NCBI GenBank assembly: GCA_963786225.1
Contig: CAWAYQ010000010.1
Location: forward strand, 124,001 to 188,000
Source of the DNA: Flaviflagellibacter sp963786225
GTDB taxonomy: Bacteria; Pseudomonadota; Alphaproteobacteria; Rhizobiales; Methylopilaceae
Length of the DNA: 64,000 bases
Direction of reading: 5' to 3'
The position numbers and the translations under genes were made by a program. The notes under the pieces were generated by a model. That model was not told where the DNA came from. It searched no databases and saw only the letters and a list, made by a program, of their open reading frames with translations. Below, piece after piece: positions 38,999 through 48,111 of this stretch (position 1 is the first letter of the stretch; each line of letters begins with the position of its first letter).

Positions 38999-39410
38999 GG
39001 ACTTCCACTCCACGGGTTACGGCCCCGACCGCCAAAGATCGACGCCCGGTCTGATCGCCGATCTCATGAGCCAGGCCACCGGCCTGTTCAACTCGGAAAT
39101 CCAGCTTGCGCGCGCGGAGCTGTCCGAGAAGGTGACGCAGGGCGTCGCCGGTCTCGGGCTCGCGATCGGCGGCGCGGTGCTTCTCATCGGCGCGGTGAAC
39201 GTCCTGCTCGCGGCGGCGGTTGCGGCACTGATCGAAGCCGGGATTCCGGCGCCGTGGTCTTCGCTGATCGTGGCGGCCGTGGTCGGCCTGATCGGGTGGC
39301 TGCTCGTCTCCATCGGCCTCGGCCGTCTGAAAGCATCGCGTCTCGCTCCGGGCCGCACCGCCGGCCAGTTGAAGCGCGACGCCGCAATGGTGAAGGAGAA
39401 GGTGCAATGA
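38985..39410 (+). CDS. Phage-holin-family-like membrane protein (DUF1469 type)
   Basis: A 141-residue protein with an amphipathic start (GLIADLMSQATGLFNSEIQLARAELSEKV) and two strong membrane helices (LAIGGAVLLIGAVNVLLAAAVAAL and SLIVAAVVGLIGWLLVSIGL). This is the DUF1469/Actinobacterial holin-X arrangement. The name does not imply lysis; in rhizobia these proteins sit with DUF3618 proteins in membrane-stress operons. It begins within the preceding gene and its stop overlaps the next ATG (ATGA), so it is co-translated with both. Ribosome site TATGGAG. Confidence 0.8.
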   Translation: MTTNEDFHSTGYGPDRQRSTPGLIADLMSQATGLFNSEIQLARAELSEKVTQGVAGLGLAIGGAVLLIGAVNVLLAAAVAALIEAGIPAPWSSLIVAAVVGLIGWLLVSIGLGRLKASRLAPGRTAGQLKRDAAMVKEKVQ

Positions 39411-40471
39411 CACACGATAAAGGCCGGTCGAGCGCGGCGATCGAACGCGACGTCGAAAAGCGTCGCGCGGATCTTCGCGGCACGCTCGACCAACTGCGCT
39501 ATCGCATGACGCCGGGGCAGGTGCTCGACGAAGCGTGGCAGTTCGCCCGCCGCTCGGGCGGCGGTTCCTATGTCCGCAATCTCGGAACCAGCGTTCGCGA
39601 CAATCCGCTTCCCGTCGCTCTCGTCGGCGCCGGGATTGCCTGGCTGATGTCGGGGCGGGGCGGCGGCCTGCCGGGCGTCTCGCGCGATGACGAGGATATC
39701 ACGCAGCGCGAGCCGCCGCTTCCCGCATCCGGGCCGGGATTTTGATCAGGGGATTCCCGATCCCGTGACCTCGCTCGAAGAGGACGTTTATGCAGAGGAC
39801 GACGGATCGGAAGGCGACGGCGTTGCCCAGAATCTCATGGACAAGGCCCGCTCCGCCGTGGACGGCGCACGCGATGCGGCCTACAGCGCAGGCGACAGTC
39901 TGTCGGAGACGGCAGGCCGCGCAGCGACAGCCTGTCGGAAACGGCAGGCCGCGCGGTCGAGGGTCTGGGCCGCGCACGCGGCACGGCAGGCGAGCGCGCC
40001 TCCGCCTTCGGGCGCGACGTGTCACGGCGTGGCCGAAGGCTGGGCCGGAGTGCGTTGCAGACCGGCCGGGATGCGCAGGAGCGCGCGCTCCGTCTGGCGG
40101 AGGAGCAGCCCGTCACCCTCGTCATTGCGGGCATTGCGCTGGGAGCGCTGCTCGGCGCGGCGTTCAGATCCACGCCGGCCGAATCCCGCCTGATGGGCGA
40201 GGCCAGCGACCGCGTGAAGGATCAGGCCACGAACCTGGCGGAGCAGGGCATCAACGAGGCTGCCGCCGCCGCCGGGCGTACCTACGACGCCGTGAAAGAG
40301 GAAGCCCAGGAGCAGGGACTCACGACGGAGGATGCGGCGAACATCACCGGCAGCGTGACCGAACGTGTGAAGAAGGTCGCGGAGAAGGCCAAGGCGAAGC
40401 TCAAGGAGGAAGTCGCCCCGACAAAGAGCGGTACCGCCTCGCCGAAACCCGCCGAGAGCGACCTGCTGTAA
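39407..40471 (+). pseudogene. DUF3618-domain membrane-associated protein, two compensating frameshifts
   Basis: The first 112 codons (THDKGRSSAAIERDVEKRRADLRGTLDQLRYRMTPGQ) are a DUF3618 domain with a helix at NPLPVALVGAGIAWLM. The frame stops in a T run near 39740. Reading one T fewer continues DQGIPDPVTSLEEDVYAEDD. A second break at about 39921 falls at the junction of a 32-bp tandem repeat (GACAGTCTGTCGGAGACGGC and its near copy), after which GLGRARGTAGERASAFGRDV continues. The rest has a membrane helix (QPVTLVIAGIALGALLGAAF) and a Lys-rich tail. The total length is a whole number of codons, giving about 354 residues as in homologues. Ends the three-gene membrane operon. Confidence 0.75.
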
Positions 40472-40491
40472 TCGGGACGCAAGCGACAACC

Positions 40492-40534
40492 GGGCCCTTC
40501 TTCGGCTGACGCCGGAGGAGGGCCCTTCTGTTTT
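40492..40534 (+). terminator. Rho-independent terminator of the membrane stress operon
   Basis: A 15-bp stem (GGGCCCTTCTTCGGC with GCCGGAGGAGGGCCC, including G-U pairs), TGAC loop, followed by TTCTGTTTT. It starts 20 bp after the stop at 40471. The best intrinsic terminator in the window. Confidence 0.8.
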
Positions 40535-40643
40535 GGCACGGTCCTCCACAGGCCGATGGGGCGTGTGTGCCCGTCCCATCTGACGGCCCTCGAGGCGGCG
40601 GTGTAGGCTTTGCCGCCGCGATCGTGCGGCGGGGGCGCACACA

Positions 40644-41342
40644 ATGCTCAACACGTTCCTTCTTGTCGTCGCGGCCATCTTCCCGGTGGTCAATCCGCCG
40701 GGGTCGGCGCTCGTTTTCCTGGGACTGACGAACGGCGTCTCGTCCAAGGATCGCCGCAAGATTGCGCGGCGGGTCGCCATCAATTCCTTCGTCGTGCTGA
40801 TCATCTCGGTTCTGCTGGGCGCGCTCGTCCTGGAATTCTACGGCATTTCCATTCCGGTCCTGCGCGTTGCCGGGGGCTGCATCGTGGCCGTCGCCGGATG
40901 GAGGCTTCTCCATGGAGGCAGCCAGAACGAGGTCGAGGCTTCCGCCGATGGGGTGTCGCGGACGGACCCGATGAGCCAGGCCTTCTATCCGCTCACTCTG
41001 CCGTTGACGACGGGGCCGGGCACCATCGCGGTCGCGATCAGCCTCGGTCTGTCCAAGATGCATTACCAGAGTACGGCGGAGGAACTCCTGTTTGTCGCGG
41101 TGTGCCTTTGCGCGATCGCGACGATCGCCGTTACCATCTTTGTGTGTTTTGCCTACGCGGACCGCGTCCAGGCTTTGCTCGGGCAGGGGGGTACCGATAT
41201 TGCGGTGCGCCTGTCGGCATTCATCCTGTTCTGCCTCGGCGTGCAGATCGTGTGGTCGGGCGCGAGCGAACTTCTGACATCGGTTTTGCACCCGGGGTCG
41301 GGGTCGCTCGTCAGCGGAACGAGTACCGTACGGACGCCGTAA
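40644..41342 (+). CDS. marC: MarC family integral membrane protein
   Basis: A 232-residue MarC/UPF0056 protein with six hydrophobic segments. It starts MLNTFLLVVAAIFPVVNPPG, the family signature, and has the central SQAFYPLTLPLTTGPGTIAVAISLG. The family was once linked to multiple antibiotic resistance but its transport substrate is not established. The C-terminal end is odd: after LSAFILFCLGVQIVWSGASELL it runs into a Gly/Ser/Thr tail (HPGSGSLVSGTSTVRTP). A second, diverged copy of this 3' end with a more ordinary stop lies at 42569-42677. The reading frame is intact. Confidence 0.9.
   Translation: MLNTFLLVVAAIFPVVNPPGSALVFLGLTNGVSSKDRRKIARRVAINSFVVLIISVLLGALVLEFYGISIPVLRVAGGCIVAVAGWRLLHGGSQNEVEASADGVSRTDPMSQAFYPLTLPLTTGPGTIAVAISLGLSKMHYQSTAEELLFVAVCLCAIATIAVTIFVCFAYADRVQALLGQGGTDIAVRLSAFILFCLGVQIVWSGASELLTSVLHPGSGSLVSGTSTVRTP
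41213..41321 (+). repeat. Direct repeat: marC 3' end, copy 1
   Basis: 109 bp inside the 3' end of marC. It matches 42569-42677 at most positions, including GGTCGGGCGCGAGCGAACTT. The two copies have the same length and orientation and bracket the AI-2E-type gene. Confidence 0.8.
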
Positions 41343-41423
41343 GCGGCCTTCGGCGCTCCGTTCCTGGCGCCTGGAGTGCAAGGCATGCCGACATCGCCGG
41401 CAAGCCGAGAGCAAGGACCGCAA

Positions 41424-42533
41424 TCACGGTGCCGGACCGTCAATCTGCGGCCCACCCTCGACCGGGTTCTGCCGCAGCCATTCAATGAGCAGCACATAGC
41501 CGATGGCCAGCAGCACAGGCCCCTCAAACAGGCCGAGAAGGCCGTCGGCAAGCATGCCGCCGATGACACCAATGAGAATCACCGGCATCGGCACTTCCGA
41601 TCCGCGGCCGAGCAGCAATGGCCTGAGGACGTTGTCGCTAAGCCCGGCGACGAAGGTCCAGACCGAAAAGATGATCGCCGGCGTCGTCGCTTCGGTCGCG
41701 AAGACATAGCCGATGACAGGCAGGGTCAGAACCATAAGGGGCACCTGCACGATGCCCAGCAAAAGCGCCACCAGCGTCCAAAGGCCGGGAGCTGGAAGGC
41801 CAATGGCGAAGAAGCCGACCCCGAGGAGCAGCGCCTGGATCGCCGCCACGCCGACAACACCCAGCGCAACGCCGCGGATCGTGGCGGCGGTCAACCCAAC
41901 CAGCTTGGCCCCGCGCGCCTTGCTGCCGGTGACCCGTTCGAACAGGTGCTGCGCAAATCCGGCGACACCCGGGCCATAAGCGATGAGGACGGCGGCGATC
42001 GCGAAAGAAAGGATGAACGAAACCGCGCCGGCGGCGAGGCCGCCGGCGGACGACGCCAGCCATGCCGCAGGCTCGGTCAACATGCGACCGTATTTGGGAA
42101 GCGCCGCCGGCAGGTTGGTGGCGACGAGCGCCCAGGCCTCCGTCAGTTTCTGGCCGATCACCGGGATGTCGGCGAGCCGTGATGGCGGCGGCGGCACGGT
42201 CAGGCTTTGGTTCTGCAGGCCCGAGACAAGCGAGTATATGGACGACCCAAGCGACGTCACCAGCATTGCCATCGGCACCAAGATCACCGTGACGCCGACC
42301 AGCCCGATCAGAAGGGCCGACCAGCGGTTACCGAGCCGGACAGCCAGGCGCAGATGCAGCGGATACAGCATCACCCCAAGGAGCGCCGACCAGAGCAGGA
42401 TGCCGGTAAAAGGCAGTATGATCCGGATGCAGGCGTAGGCCAGCAAGGCTACCAGTCCGATTCGAAGCGCAGCATCGAGCATCGTCGAGCGCGAAGGCGT
42501 GTGATCAGCGTTTGGCGTGTTCGCGTCGATCAT
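41424..42533 (-). CDS. AI-2E transporter family protein (PerM/YdiK type)
   Basis: A 369-residue membrane protein with about eight hydrophobic segments, of the AI-2E exporter/PerM superfamily. The N-terminal helix pair (IGLVALLAYACIRIILPFTGILLWSALLG) and the C-terminal PVILIGVIGGMLADGLLGLFEGPVLL are characteristic. Members export small molecules or Na+; the AI-2 role is proven for few. The ATG at 42533 follows a GAGGGG site. It is antisense to marC, and the DNA between the two copies of the marC 3' end (41322-42568) contains essentially this gene alone, as though it had been inserted there. Confidence 0.92.
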   Translation of the reverse strand: MIDANTPNADHTPSRSTMLDAALRIGLVALLAYACIRIILPFTGILLWSALLGVMLYPLHLRLAVRLGNRWSALLIGLVGVTVILVPMAMLVTSLGSSIYSLVSGLQNQSLTVPPPPSRLADIPVIGQKLTEAWALVATNLPAALPKYGRMLTEPAAWLASSAGGLAAGAVSFILSFAIAAVLIAYGPGVAGFAQHLFERVTGSKARGAKLVGLTAATIRGVALGVVGVAAIQALLLGVGFFAIGLPAPGLWTLVALLLGIVQVPLMVLTLPVIGYVFATEATTPAIIFSVWTFVAGLSDNVLRPLLLGRGSEVPMPVILIGVIGGMLADGLLGLFEGPVLLAIGYVLLIEWLRQNPVEGGPQIDGPAP

Positions 42534-42568
42534 TTTCGTCCCCTCGCATTCCATTCAGGTAGGGGCGC

Positions 42569-42677
42569 GTCGGCGTTCATCCTGTTCTGCCTCGGAGTGC
42601 AGATCCTGTGGTCGGGCGCGAGCGAACTTCTGGAACCGCTTTTGCACCCGGGGTTGGCCTAGCTCGTCAGCAGAACG
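42569..42677 (+). repeat. Direct repeat: marC 3' end, copy 2 (gene remnant)
   Basis: Same 109 bp as 41213-41321. In frame it would encode SAFILFCLGVQILWSGASEL, ending HPGLA and a TAG at 42660-42662, a more natural MarC C-terminus than the one now used by marC. It abuts and slightly overlaps the convergent AspT-type gene. Confidence 0.75.
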
Positions 42678-44342
42678 ATCACCGTGCCGAACGTCGTAAG
42701 GATGATGTTGCCGAGCGCATAGGGAACGGTGAAGCCGAGGATCGGCGCCTTGCTCTTCGCGCGTTCCTGCACCGCGACCATCGCGGCCGTCATGGTCTGC
42801 GCGCCCGACACGCCGCCGAGCAGAAGAAGCGGGTTCATGCGGAGCACGTATTTGCCGAACAGGACGCCGACCAGCGGCGGCACGCAGGTGCAGATGATGC
42901 CCGCGATGAACAGCGCGATGCCGACATCCTTCAGCCCGCCGATGAAATCCGGGCCCGCGTGAAGGCCCGTGATCGCGACGAACCCCGCGAGGCCGAAATT
43001 GACGAGGAAGACGCGGGCGGGCTCCGGAATATTGCCGACGACCCAGGGTTTGCGGCTGTGCAGCCAGCCGAGGAACAGCCCCGCGAGAAGCGTCCCGACC
43101 GAGGTCGACAGGGACAGCTTGACGCCGCCGAGGAAAATCGCGGGCAGGCCGATCAGGCAGCCGATCGCGATGCCGATGCCGAGCGTGAACATATTGGTCA
43201 GTACGCTCGGCCGCTCCCAATAGCCCATTTCCCCGGCGGCTCTGCCGAGCGATGCCGGATTGCCGACGAGCCCGACGATGTCGCCCATCTGCAGACGGGT
43301 GCCGAGCGTGATCGGGATCGGCTGCCCGCCGCGCATCACGCTGGTGACGAAGACGCCGCGCGCATAATCCTGTCGGGCGAGATCGGCGAACGTCTGCGTT
43401 TCGATCTCGGGCTTGGTCACGATCACGTTCGCGGTGTCGATCGGGATGTCGAGCAGGGCCGCATCGTCGTGCTCGCGGCCGATGCGGCTCGCGAACTGCA
43501 GGATGGAGAGGCGCTGGCCGGCGAGGGCAAGTATGTCGCCGGGCGCCACGACGGTCGCAGGCGTCGCATCCTCGATCCGGTCGCCGTGGCGCACGCGCAG
43601 AACCAGGAGGCGCAGGCCGTCCGCTGCGGCGGCCGCCTCGATCTCGGCGACGGTGCGGAACTCGCTGGTTTCGAGCCGGAGAGCGCGCGCGGATTGCAGG
43701 GAATAGGCCGAATGTATCGTGCTCTCTTCCTTCATGCCGAGCTTGCTTTCCAGCTCCTTGGCTTCCTTTTCGAGATCCATGCCGAGCAGTTTCGGGAGGA
43801 TAATTGCGACGAAGAACACCTCGCCCCAGAATCCGAACAGGTAGCAGACGGCATCGGCAATCGGGATCTGATTTGCGAGCCTCTGCTGCTCCTCGAGCGG
43901 CAGCGGCAGGTTCATGATGGCCTCGGTCGCGGTGCCCATCGCGGAGGATTGCGTCAGCGCTCCTGACAGAAGCCCGGCGGCGTAGCCGGTCTCCAGGCCC
44001 ATGATCCGCGACATCATCCAGACCATGAACAATCCGGTGAAGCACACGACCAATGTAAGGAATGAGCGGCGCCACGCCGTCATGACGCAGCGCGCGGAAG
44101 AATTGCGGTCCGGCGCCGTAGCCGTTGGCGAACAGAAACAGCAGGAGAAAGATCGTCTTGATCTCGGGGCTGATGTGGATGGCGAGCTGGCCCATCAGGA
44201 GGCCCGCGAACAGGGCCCCGGTGACAAGCCCGATCGCATGGCCGCCGAACTGGATCTTTCCGAACAGATAGCCAAGCGCCAAAGTGAGAAAGAGCGCGAT
44301 CTCGGGGTGATCGCGAAGGACCTGAGCGAGGCCTTCGATCAT
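42659..44342 (-). pseudogene. AspT/YidE-type antiporter (first copy), frameshifted near the N-terminus
   Basis: An aspartate-alanine-exchange-family carrier, about 560 residues when repaired: two membrane halves with two central RCK_C/TrkA-C domains. The N-terminal part (IEGLAQVLRDHPEIALFLTLALGYLFGKI) runs from ATG 44342 to about 44,070, where one surplus base breaks it. The rest reads through from VVCFTGLFMVWMMSRI to FGTVIVLLTS. Landmarks: GALTQSSAMGTATEAI, cytosolic RLLVLRVRHGDRIEDATPA and DIVGLVGNPASLG, and the second-half GGVSGAQTMTAAMVAV. It is co-translated with the K+ channel (4-bp overlap) and has a paralogue at 50873-52565. The substrate could be Asp/Ala or another amino acid pair. 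Confidence 0.8.
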
Positions 44343-44761
44343 GGATCGCTCCCTTTGAGCTGCGAGAGCAGGACGGCGAAGATCGCCGCCGTGGACCAGC
44401 CGAGGAGAAGCGTTCCGTTGATGGCGGTGAGCGGGCCGAGCAGGCGCCATTCGGGCGACGGAAGCATGTCGCCGTAGCCGAGCGTCGTGAAGTTCACGAG
44501 CGCGAAGTAGAAAGAGGCTCCCTCAGGTCCGATCCCGAGAACGCGGTAGGCCGCGGCCCAGACCGATACCTCGATCAGGTGCGCGATGTTCAGCACGGTG
44601 ACGACCGCGATCATGAGGAGGACGAGATGGACGTGGAAGCCGAAGGATCGCCGCGCGTCGCGCCGCCGCTTGAACACGGCGAGCACGAAGGTCATCGCGA
44701 TCGAGTGCACGACGATATTTGTGAGGCTGAGAGCACCTCCGACCGTTAGCTGACGATACAT
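44339..44761 (-). CDS. Two-helix potassium channel (Ion_trans_2 type)
   Basis: A 140-residue protein whose two membrane helices flank a pore loop with the selectivity filter TTLGYGDMLP, the signature of K+ channels; no RCK domain. An extra helix is at the N-terminus (ALSLTNIVVHSIAMTFVLAV). The ATG at 44761 is chosen because of a strong GGGGGAG ribosome site; an in-frame upstream extension is Arg-rich and unlikely. Its stop overlaps the start of the AspT-type gene (ATGA). Coupling a K+ channel to an electrogenic exchanger suggests that K+ flux balances charge during antiport. Confidence 0.88.
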   Translation of the reverse strand: MYRQLTVGGALSLTNIVVHSIAMTFVLAVFKRRRDARRSFGFHVHLVLLMIAVVTVLNIAHLIEVSVWAAAYRVLGIGPEGASFYFALVNFTTLGYGDMLPSPEWRLLGPLTAINGTLLLGWSTAAIFAVLLSQLKGSDP

Positions 44762-45134
44762 GCGCGCTCCCCCGTGGGCCCAACCCGAATCATGACGTCG
44801 CGCGCGGCGGCGGGCCATACGGGGAATTCCTGAGAACGTCTGCAAATTCCCTTCCGCCGCCTCGGATAAAACCCCGAGATCCACGCCGGCTCAGGCTCTC
44901 AAGTGCCTGCGAACAATTGCCAATTTCGCGTGTTGCGAGAGCTCGCGGCCCTTGGACACCGGTCTCGGAGCCCGTCGACCGGGGATGCCGGTCCCGTAAA
45001 AAGCGGCATAATTCCCAACTTGTTACGGTTACGTACTAACCTCAGAGACATTCGATATAAGGTCGATCGTGCTGACTTCGACATTTGGAAGGGTGTAAGA
45101 TCAATTTGGCTGACTCCGAGTACTTGGAGGAACC
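44762..45134. other. Regulatory region between the divergent channel and response-regulator operons
   Basis: 373 bp without a gene. It is more A/T-rich near 45010-45060 (ACTTGTTACGGTTACGTACT and TTCGATATAAGG), probably the promoter of the 45135 operon. A clear -35/-10 pair at proper spacing was not found. Confidence 0.4.
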
Positions 45135-45776
45135 ATGACCGCCCAGATCCTGATCGCCGATGAGCATGCCGTTGTCCGTCGGGGGTTGCGAAGCGTCCTC
45201 GAACAGCATCCGGATTTCACCGTATGCGCCGAGGCGAGCGACGGCCGGGAGGCGGTCGAACTGGCGCTGCTCCATTCCCCGAACGTCGTCGTGCTGGAAG
45301 TCGCCCTGCAATGTCTCAACGGCATCGACGCGGCGCTGCAGATCCGCAAAGCCCTGCCGTCGACGGAAGTTCTCGTATTCACGACGCAGCACAGCCCCGC
45401 GATCCTTCAGCGGGCGATCAGTGCGGGGGCGCGGGGATATGTTCTGAAGAACGATTCCGACGAACAGCAGATCGTGAAGGCCGTTGAATCCCTTCTCCGC
45501 CACCGGCCCTATTTCTCAAGTGTGGTCTCGGAAGCGTTGCTGGACGAAATGCTGCGTGGCGGCCGGAGGGGCGAGGGCAACTTCCTGACCGCCCGGGAGC
45601 GCCAGATCGTCCAGCTTGTTGCGGAAGGACTGAGCAACAAGCATATTGCGCTGTCGCTGCGCATCAGCGTCAAGACCGTGGAGACGCATCGATCGTCGTC
45701 GATGCGGAAGGTCAAGGTGCGTACGACGGCGGAACTCGTGCGATACGCGGTCCGAAACAGTCTGGTGGAAGCCTGA
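45135..45776 (+). CDS. NarL/FixJ-type response regulator with Glu at the phosphorylation site
   Basis: A 213-residue regulator: receiver (residues 1-125) and LuxR-type helix-turn-helix (about 145-210, FLTARERQIVQLVAEGLSNK and KTVETHRSSSMRK). Receiver features are mostly present (ADEH acid pair near residue 9, FTTQ at the Thr position, Lys in GYVLKND). The phosphorylated Asp, however, is Glu55 (VVVLEVALQCLNGID; GAA at 45297-45299). Glu often mimics the phosphorylated state, so it may be active without a kinase, or be controlled by dimerisation only. First gene of the plus-strand 45135-48070 operon; probably controls it or the neighbouring decarboxylase operon. Confidence 0.9.
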   Translation: MTAQILIADEHAVVRRGLRSVLEQHPDFTVCAEASDGREAVELALLHSPNVVVLEVALQCLNGIDAALQIRKALPSTEVLVFTTQHSPAILQRAISAGARGYVLKNDSDEQQIVKAVESLLRHRPYFSSVVSEALLDEMLRGGRRGEGNFLTARERQIVQLVAEGLSNKHIALSLRISVKTVETHRSSSMRKVKVRTTAELVRYAVRNSLVEA

Positions 45777-45787
45777 GGGAACCCTGC

Positions 45788-46291
45788 ATGAGCCCGTCCG
45801 TTAACCCACTGGCCCCGCACCATTTACCGGCGTTTATTACCGCCCCGGGCGAGACCGACGTCCTGATGACCGCGGTCGCCATCTTCATGGTGTTCGTCAT
45901 CCTCGGGATCGGCGTTCTTTTTCTCACGCTGCACACCCTGCCGGAGCGCCTGGCGCATAAAGGGCAGAAGCTGCAGTTCGAGATCGTGGCGGTGCTCGGC
46001 CTGCTCGCGCTTCTCACGCATGTACATCTTTTCTGGGTTATCGCCCTTCTTCTCGCTTTGATCGATTTCCCGGATTTCGGGGGACCGCTCGGCAGGATGG
46101 CGCCCTCCCTGGAGAAGCTGGCGGGGGTCACGCCGGAAGAAAGCGCACCCGCTGAGGTTCATAAGCCCGATGAGGTTCGCAAGCCCGACGAGGTTCGCAA
46201 GGACGAGACGCATCCGGCCGAGCCGCCGAAGCCCGTGCGCGTCGCGCCGAAGCCAGTGCCGGCAGCCGAGACAGGAGCGGGCAATGTTTGA
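45788..46291 (+). CDS. Hypothetical membrane protein with charged tail
   Basis: A 167-residue protein. Two hydrophobic segments (LMTAVAIFMVFVILGIGVLFLTL and FEIVAVLGLLALLTHVHLFWVIALLLALI) are followed by a soluble tail with tandem KPDEVRKPDEVRK and a Pro/Ala-rich end. It starts 11 bp after the response-regulator stop and its last 8 bp overlap the HlyD-like ORF, so all are one transcriptional unit. The family is recognisable only by genomic position beside HlyD-like genes in rhizobia; function unknown, possibly a partner anchoring the HlyD protein. Confidence 0.75.
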   Translation: MSPSVNPLAPHHLPAFITAPGETDVLMTAVAIFMVFVILGIGVLFLTLHTLPERLAHKGQKLQFEIVAVLGLLALLTHVHLFWVIALLLALIDFPDFGGPLGRMAPSLEKLAGVTPEESAPAEVHKPDEVRKPDEVRKDETHPAEPPKPVRVAPKPVPAAETGAGNV

Positions 46292-47516
46292 ACTTCTTCT
46301 CTGCTCCGTGCTGACGATCCTGCCGGATTATCTCTACCGGCGTTACGGGCAGGGCAAGACGCATCGGCAAGGAGATCACGCTGTATTCGATGTTCTATGA
46401 GCTTCGATACGGCATCACCGCATGCCTCATGCTGACCGTGGGCCTGATCACGGTCATCTTCTACAATCATCCCTCCACCACCAGTGCCATTCTGTATTTC
46501 AGAGCCGTCCCGATCGTTTCCGAAACGAACGGGCGCGTCGCCGAGATCTACTCGGGCATAAGCGAGCCGATCAAACAAGGGACGCCGATCTTCAGGCTCG
46601 ACAGCTCCACGCAGGAGGCGGCCGTGCGGCCGCCCGGCGCAAGATCGCCGAGGTCGACGCGGCCCTGGCGGTGGCACCGAACGAGGTCGCGGCGGCGGAA
46701 GGCAAAATACAGGAGGCGCGGAGCGCCCATCAGCAGGCGTTGGACGAGTTGGAGACCAAGCAGGAGCTGAGCCGGCGCAACTCGGGCACCGTTACGGCGC
46801 GCGAGCTCGAGCGGCTCCAAAACACGGTCGACGGCCGGCAGGGAGCCATCGCGGGAGCCATTGCCTCAAGGGACGCGGCCGAGGCGCGCATCCACACTCT
46901 CCTTCCGGCTGAAAAAGCCAGTGCCCAGGCCGCTTTGGCCCAGGCTGAAGTCGACTTGAGCAAGACCGTCATCCGCGCCGGAGTGGACGGGCGGGTCGAG
47001 CAGTTCGCGTTGCGCGTGGGCGACATCGTCAATCCCTTCATGCGTCCGGCCGGGGTCCTGATCCCGGAAGGAGCCGGGCGAAGAGCCATCCAGGCGGGCT
47101 TCGGGCAGATCGAGGCGCAGGTCATGAAAGTCGGCATGGTGGCCGAGGTGACGTGCATCTCGAAGCCCTGGAAGGTTATCCCGATGGTGGTGACGGTGGT
47201 CCAGGACTTCATCGCCGCCGGCCAGTTTCGTGGCGGCGAGCAGTTGATCGACCCGCAGCAAGTGGTGCGGCCCGGAAGCATTCTGGTCTTTCTCGAGCCG
47301 CTGTATGAGGGCGGGCTCGACGGCGTGACGCCGGGCAGCAGCTGCATCGCGAACGCCTATTCCAGCAATCACGACAAGATCGAGTCGCCGGACACCGGCA
47401 CCTTCGAGGGCATTGTTCTGCATGCCGTGGATGCCGTCGGGCTTGTACATGCAATGATCCTGCGGATGCAGGCCCTGGTGCTTCCGATCCAGACTCTGGT
47501 CTTCGCCGGACACTAG
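46284..47516 (+). pseudogene. HlyD-family periplasmic adaptor-like protein, two frameshifts
   Basis: When repaired, a 410-residue HlyD-type protein of a subgroup with an extended cytosolic N-terminus (FELLLCSVLTILPDYLYRRY). Break 1 at about 46355: one surplus base in GCAAGACGC, after which RIGKEITLYS continues. Next come a membrane helix (ITACLMLTVGLITVIFY) and a lipoyl-like domain (VSETNGRVAEIYSGISEPIKQG). Break 2 at about 46620. Then a coiled-coil hairpin (RKIAEVDAALAVAPNEVAAA ... ELERLQNTV), a second lipoyl half (VIRAGVDGRVEQFALRVGD) and a beta-barrel end. No ABC, MFS or TolC partner is nearby; it is flanked by two small membrane proteins. Role unclear. Confidence 0.75.
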
Positions 47517-47612
47517 CGGCATGCCCGACAGTTCCGGTCCGGATGCGGCCGAACGCTCTCGGGCCACCGAACGGCGAGGAGAAGCCGGCATGAACAGATC
47601 GCGTTGCGCCGG

Positions 47613-48070
47613 ATGACGGAACGCGGTCGCGCGCAGTTCGTCTATGTCCTTGCCGGCATCATGGCCGTGCTCGCCGCCGGCGTGCTGTTCTGGTCGGGCA
47701 GGATCGTCTATCGCCATATCCTGTTCAGGCAGCCCGCCGCGACGACCTCCGATCTGATTGCCATATCGATCTCGGTGATCACCCTGCAGGTTGCGTATTG
47801 GGGCATCCTGGTCGACAGCCCGCCGTTCCGCCTGCCGAAAAACATGCTGGTGGCGAACATGCTGCTGTTCTGCAGCCGGATCAGTTTCCTGCTGGCCGGC
47901 GCGCTGTTCTCGGTCGTTATTCTCGTCCGTTTCGAGGAGCTGAGTATCCGCTTGCCCGGGCTTGTGCTTTTCCCGCTGGTCCTGTTCACGATCTTCTGTT
48001 TTCGCGATGGCTCGAGAAGCTCGGCCGCGAGATGGAGGGCAGCCAGGACCGCGGCCGCCCCGAAGGCTGA
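47613..48070 (+). pseudogene. Small membrane protein, frameshifted near the C-terminus
   Basis: About 152 residues when repaired. Three hydrophobic segments (FVYVLAGIMAVLAAGVLFWSG, LIAISISVITLQVAYWGILV, MLLFCSRISFLLAGALFSVVILV) are followed by a further hydrophobic stretch. The frame breaks in a T run at about 48000. With one more T it ends SRWLEKLGREMEGSQDRGRPE at 48070. An alternative upstream ATG (47590) has a better GAGGAG site but is out of frame, so a further N-terminal indel is possible. Last gene of the response-regulator operon; the convergent decarboxylase gene ends 42 bp away. Function unknown. Confidence 0.65.
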
Positions 48071-48111
48071 CCGGCGAGGACGCCCGGCATTCGTTCCGGC
48101 CTCCGCTGTGC

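Noticed and set aside
38985..39410. Holin-like gene read as evidence for a prophage
   Set aside because: Neighbours are non-phage membrane stress genes and no other phage function is in the window.
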